Of a stretch of DNA of 8,580 nt, positions 5,812-8,580 are shown piece by piece. Position 1 is the stretch's first letter. Each line of letters opens with the position of its first letter. Origin of the DNA: an uncultured Granulicatella sp. Lineage in GTDB: Bacteria; Bacillota; Bacilli; Lactobacillales; Aerococcaceae. The notes under the pieces are model-generated. The model was given only the letters and a program-made list of their open reading frames with translations, had not been told where the DNA came from and made no database searches. A program made the position numbers and the translations under genes. The stretch is from positions 1 to 8,580 of the forward strand of contig CALIJD010000204.1 of NCBI GenBank assembly GCA_938017885.1, read 5' to 3'.

Positions 5812-7036
5812 TAAAACAATTCGAGAAGACTTTCCAATATTAAAGCGTGAAGTCAACGATGAAGTGCTTGTCTATTTAGACAATGCGGCAACCACGCAAA
5901 AGCCAAGCCAAGTCGTAGAAGCTGTTGAGAAATTCTATGATACTCATAATGCGAATATTCATCGTGGGGTGCATACATTAGCACAGGAAGCAACCGATTT
6001 GTATGAGGCAGCTCGAGCTAAAGTGGCGAAATTTATCCATGCAGCCAGTACAAAAGAAGTGCTCTTTACGCGTGGAACGACAACCAGTTTAAACTGGGTT
6101 GCACAAGGATTTGCACCAGGACGCTTGCGAAAAGGGGACGAAATTTGGATTAGCCCGGCTGAGCATCATTCGAATGTGGTTCCTTGGCAACAAGTGGCCA
6201 AACAAACAGGAGCCGTTTTACGTTATTTTTCATTAACCAAAGAGGGCGAATTAGACCTCGAAGCAGCAGAACAGTTCTTAACTGAGAAGGCGAAAATCGT
6301 GTCGATTAACCACGCCTCAAACGTTCTTGGAACGGTAACGGATGCCAAGCGTGTAGCCGAGATGGTTCATGCAGTAGGAGGCATCCTCGTTGTGGATGGT
6401 GCTCAAGCAGCGCCGCATCAAAGAGTGGATGTCCAAGCGTTAGATTGTGACTTCTATGCCTTTAGCGGTCATAAAATGCTGGCTCCTACAGGGATTGGTA
6501 TCTTATATGGAAAAGAAGCACTTCTTCAAGAGATGAATCCTGTAGAATTCGGCGGCGAAATGATTGATTTCGTGTACGATGAGGAGAGTACATGGAATGA
6601 ATTGCCGTGGAAATTCGAAGCCGGCACTCCAAATATCGCAGGAGCCATCGGACTAGCGGCTGCCATTGATTATTTGGAAGAAATTGGGATGGAGAATATC
6701 CATCAGCATGAACAAGAAATTATCACGGTTCTCTTACCGAAAATGCAAGAGATGGAAGGCGTGACGGTATACGGGCCAAGTGATCCAGAAAGACATTCTG
6801 GAGTCATTAGTTTTACCATTGATGGTATCCATCCACACGACATCGCAACGGCTCTGGATATGGAAGGATTTGCGGTTCGCGCAGGACATCATTGCGCGCA
6901 GCCTTTAATGAGATGGCTCGATGTACCAGCAACGTGCCGTGCAAGTTTTTATATGTATAACACGCTTCAAGAAGCAAAACAGTTTTTAGAAGCATTAGAA
7001 AAAGTAAAGGAGTTTTTCCAATATGGCCTTATCTAA
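5804..7036 (+). CDS. sufS: Cysteine desulfurase SufS (class II, PLP-dependent)
   Basis: SufS removes sulfur from L-cysteine to give alanine and an enzyme persulfide, the sulfur source for cluster assembly. The 410-residue product begins MISKTIREDFPIL and has LDNAATTQKP (25-34), H121 in AEHHSNVVPW stacking on PLP, VVDGAQAAPH with D198 and Q201 (196-205), and the PLP-binding lysine K224 in SGHKML. The catalytic cysteine is C364 in RAGHHCAQP. This short RAGHHCAQP loop and the length mark the class II SufS type rather than IscS/NifS. The ATG at 5804 fits the family N-terminus; the TTG at 5780 would add 8 non-family residues from inside sufD. No clear Shine-Dalgarno site precedes it, and the 8-bp overlap with sufD suggests translational coupling. 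A strong AAGGAG for sufU lies near its 3' end. Base composition looks slightly richer in GC than the first genes of the window. Confidence 0.97.
   Translation: MISKTIREDFPILKREVNDEVLVYLDNAATTQKPSQVVEAVEKFYDTHNANIHRGVHTLAQEATDLYEAARAKVAKFIHAASTKEVLFTRGTTTSLNWVAQGFAPGRLRKGDEIWISPAEHHSNVVPWQQVAKQTGAVLRYFSLTKEGELDLEAAEQFLTEKAKIVSINHASNVLGTVTDAKRVAEMVHAVGGILVVDGAQAAPHQRVDVQALDCDFYAFSGHKMLAPTGIGILYGKEALLQEMNPVEFGGEMIDFVYDEESTWNELPWKFEAGTPNIAGAIGLAAAIDYLEEIGMENIHQHEQEIITVLLPKMQEMEGVTVYGPSDPERHSGVISFTIDGIHPHDIATALDMEGFAVRAGHHCAQPLMRWLDVPATCRASFYMYNTLQEAKQFLEALEKVKEFFQYGLI
7007..7012 (+). promoter_or_regulatory. Ribosome binding site of sufU within the sufS 3' end
   Basis: AAGGAG lies 10 bases before the ATG at 7023 and inside sufS, which fits the 14-bp sufS-sufU overlap. 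Confidence 0.75.
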
Positions 7037-7463
7037 ATTAGATCAGCTTTATCGTCAGGTGATTTTGGATCATTCTTCTCATCCGCACCATAAAGGATTG
7101 GTGGATGATGCGAGCATTCCAACGATTGAATTTAATAATCCAACGTGTGGAGATGTGTTGCAGTTGCAACTGATTGTAAACGACATCGGCGTGATTGAAG
7201 ATGTTCACTTTGACGGACACGGCTGTACGATTAGTATGGCGAGTGCCAGCATGATGAGTGATGCGATTATTGGAAAGACAATTGACGAAGCGGTCGCTCT
7301 AGCAGAAGATTTCTCAAGTCTAGTGCAGGGTGAAACCGTGGACGAAGAACCTTTAGGGGATGCGGCGCTCCTTGCCGGTGTTCAAAAATTCCCAGCGCGT
7401 ATTAAATGTGCCACTCTTGCGTGGAAAGCATTAGAACGTGCAGTAGAAAATGAGAAAGCATAA
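7023..7463 (+). CDS. sufU: Zinc-dependent sulfurtransferase SufU
   Basis: SufU accepts the persulfide sulfur from SufS and passes it on to the SufBCD scaffold. In Gram-positive bacteria it binds zinc and acts as a transfer partner, not as an IscU-type scaffold. The 146-residue product has the zinc ligands C42 and D44 in NPTCGD, C68 in GHGCTIS and C129 in RIKCATLAW. The insertion between the second and third cysteine segments (about residues 95-125, SSLVQGETVDEEPLGDAALLAGVQKFP) is the feature that separates SufU from IscU. The conserved start LSKLDQLYRQVILDH (3-17) is intact and length is normal. It overlaps sufS by 14 bp, keeping enzyme and acceptor translationally linked. No A-type carrier gene (SufA) is in the visible operon, as is usual for this operon type. 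Confidence 0.96.
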   Translation: MALSKLDQLYRQVILDHSSHPHHKGLVDDASIPTIEFNNPTCGDVLQLQLIVNDIGVIEDVHFDGHGCTISMASASMMSDAIIGKTIDEAVALAEDFSSLVQGETVDEEPLGDAALLAGVQKFPARIKCATLAWKALERAVENEKA

Positions 7464-7464
7464 G

Positions 7465-7474
7465 AAAGTGGTGA
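7465..7474 (+). promoter_or_regulatory. Ribosome binding site of sufB
   Basis: AAAGTGGTGA matches the ideal AAGGAGGTGA at 8 of 10 positions, just before the ATG at 7479. The GTG inside it (7471) reads into a stop after three codons and cannot be the start. Confidence 0.65.
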
Positions 7475-7478
7475 CAAA

Positions 7479-8580
7479 ATGAGTGGAGTTCCTGAATTAG
7501 CCGATTACAAATATGGCTTTCATGAGGATGTAACACCTGTTTATGAAACAGGAATGGGATTAAGTGAAGAAGTCGTTCGTACGATTTCAAAGGTGAAGAA
7601 CGAACCACAATGGATGCTTGATTTCCGATTAAAATCATTAAAGACGTTCCAAAACATGCCAATGCAAACTTGGGGTGCGGACCTATCAGATATTGATTTT
7701 GATGCAATTACTTATTTTAAACGTGCCAGCGATAAGCCAGCTCGTTCTTGGGATGATGTTCCTGAAAAAATTAAAGATACCTTCGAGAAAATCGGGATTC
7801 CTGAAGCAGAACGTGCGTATTTAGCTGGAGCTTCTGCTCAATTTGAATCTGAAGTGGTTTATCATAATATGAAAGAAGAATTCGATAAACTTGGAATTAT
7901 TTTTACAGATACGGATTCTGCTTTGAAAGAATATCCAGAATTATTCGAAAAATACTTCGCTAAACTTGTACCGCCAACGGATAACAAATTAGCAGCTTTA
8001 AACTCAGCAGTATGGTCAGGCGGAACGTTCATCTATGTACCAAAAGGTGTGAAATGTGATGTGCCACTTCAAACGTACTTCCGTATCAACGACCAAAACA
8101 TGGGGCAATTCGAACGTACGCTCATTATCGTAGACGAGGGAGCAAGCGTGCACTATGTTGAAGGATGTACAGCTCCAACGTATTCTTCAAATAGTTTACA
8201 TGCAGCGATCGTTGAAATCTTCGTTGAAGAAGGTGGATATTGCCGCTATACAACGATTCAAAACTGGTCGGATAATGTGTATAACTTGGTAACGAAACGT
8301 GCCAAAGCAGCTGCTTACGGAACCGTTGAGTGGATTGATGGAAACCTTGGTGCAAAGACAACGATGAAATATCCTTCAGTATTCCTTGAAGGACCATACG
8401 CCAAAGGAACAATGTTATCGATTGCGTTTGCCGGAGAAGGCCAACACCAAGATACAGGTGCGAAGATGATTCATAATGCGCCTCATACGTCAAGCTCAAT
8501 CGTTTCAAAATCGATTGCTAAAGATGGCGGAGCGGTGAACTATCGTGGTCAAGTGACGTTCAGTAAAAAATCAGATTATT
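7479..8580 (+). CDS. sufB: Fe-S cluster assembly scaffold protein SufB, 3' end missing
   Basis: SufB is the main scaffold subunit: it takes sulfur from SufU and, with SufD and SufC, builds the nascent cluster. The frame is open from the ATG at 7479 to the window edge, giving 367 residues. Family members are about 465, so roughly the last 100 are outside. The N-terminus has [16 protein letters not shown] (40-55) and the middle has [26 protein letters not shown] (175-200). The tunnel residues known from E. coli are matched: C230 in VEGCTAP (E. coli Cys254), Q261 and W263 in IQNW, and K273 in [22 protein letters not shown] (333-348) is a hallmark of SufB and separates it from SufD. The essential C-terminal cysteine and glutamates cannot be checked. 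The gene follows the sufU stop by 15 bp and is probably the last of the operon. Confidence 0.97.
   Translation, partial: MSGVPELADYKYGFHEDVTPVYETGMGLSEEVVRTISKVKNEPQWMLDFRLKSLKTFQNMPMQTWGADLSDIDFDAITYFKRASDKPARSWDDVPEKIKDTFEKIGIPEAERAYLAGASAQFESEVVYHNMKEEFDKLGIIFTDTDSALKEYPELFEKYFAKLVPPTDNKLAALNSAVWSGGTFIYVPKGVKCDVPLQTYFRINDQNMGQFERTLIIVDEGASVHYVEGCTAPTYSSNSLHAAIVEIFVEEGGYCRYTTIQNWSDNVYNLVTKRAKAAAYGTVEWIDGNLGAKTTMKYPSVFLEGPYAKGTMLSIAFAGEGQHQDTGAKMIHNAPHTSSSIVSKSIAKDGGAVNYRGQVTFSKKSDY

Noticed and set aside
7402..7707. 101-codon open frame on the - strand across the sufU-sufB junction
   Set aside because: It is antisense to two conserved genes, has no ribosome site that I can see and has no family features.
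8125..8508. 127-codon open frame on the - strand opposite sufB
   Set aside because: It lies wholly inside the conserved SufB coding region, and its translation is leucine- and serine-rich with no motif.
1..8580. CRISPR array, insertion sequence, prophage or tRNA-linked island
   Set aside because: No regularly spaced repeats, transposase or integrase motifs, terminal repeats or tRNA-like sequence were seen; the genes are compact core-type genes.

Overview
The window is ordinary low-GC Firmicutes chromosome. AT-rich codon use, strong AAGGAG-type ribosome sites, tightly packed genes and the gene order sufC-sufD-sufS-sufU-sufB all point to Bacillota. The RodA sequence style and the H-protein gene without glycine-cleavage partners nearby suggest Lactobacillales, possibly a Carnobacteriaceae/Aerococcaceae-like lineage such as Granulicatella. 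That placement is an impression from protein style, not a computed one.

Region 1 (1-2781, + strand) is a compact run of four genes: the 3' part of a YihY/BrkB-family membrane protein, a SEDS glycosyltransferase (RodA), a small ArsC/Spx-like thioredoxin-fold protein with a CxxC motif, and a small GcvH-like lipoyl-domain protein. The first two pairs overlap (29 bp and 4 bp) and the last pair is 1 bp apart, so they are probably cotranscribed. The run ends at a strong hairpin (2795-2840). The hairpin is U-rich on both sides and probably also serves the convergent gene.

Region 2 (2834-3580, - strand) is one class-I glutamine-amidotransferase-like hydrolase of the peptidase C26 (PuuD-like) family, with its own promoter in the divergent intergenic region.

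Region 3 (3581-3737) is the divergent control region. It holds a promoter for the hydrolase on the - strand and a good sigma-A promoter (TTGCGA-17-TAAAAT) for the suf genes on the + strand. A 21-bp imperfect palindrome resembling a Fur-family box lies on the -35 and spacer of the suf promoter.

Region 4 (3738 to the window end, + strand) is the SUF iron-sulfur cluster assembly operon. SufS takes sulfur from cysteine, SufU accepts it as a zinc-dependent sulfurtransferase, and SufB-SufC-SufD form the scaffold/ATPase complex on which the cluster is built. SufB is cut by the window end after 367 codons.

I did not find a previously undescribed system. The most interesting points are the Fur-like palindrome over the suf promoter and the H-protein-like gene with an unusual Cys-x-x-Cys tail next to a CxxC redox-fold protein. 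I saw no RNA genes, CRISPR array, insertion sequence or attachment site. No stretch over 300 bases lacks a gene.
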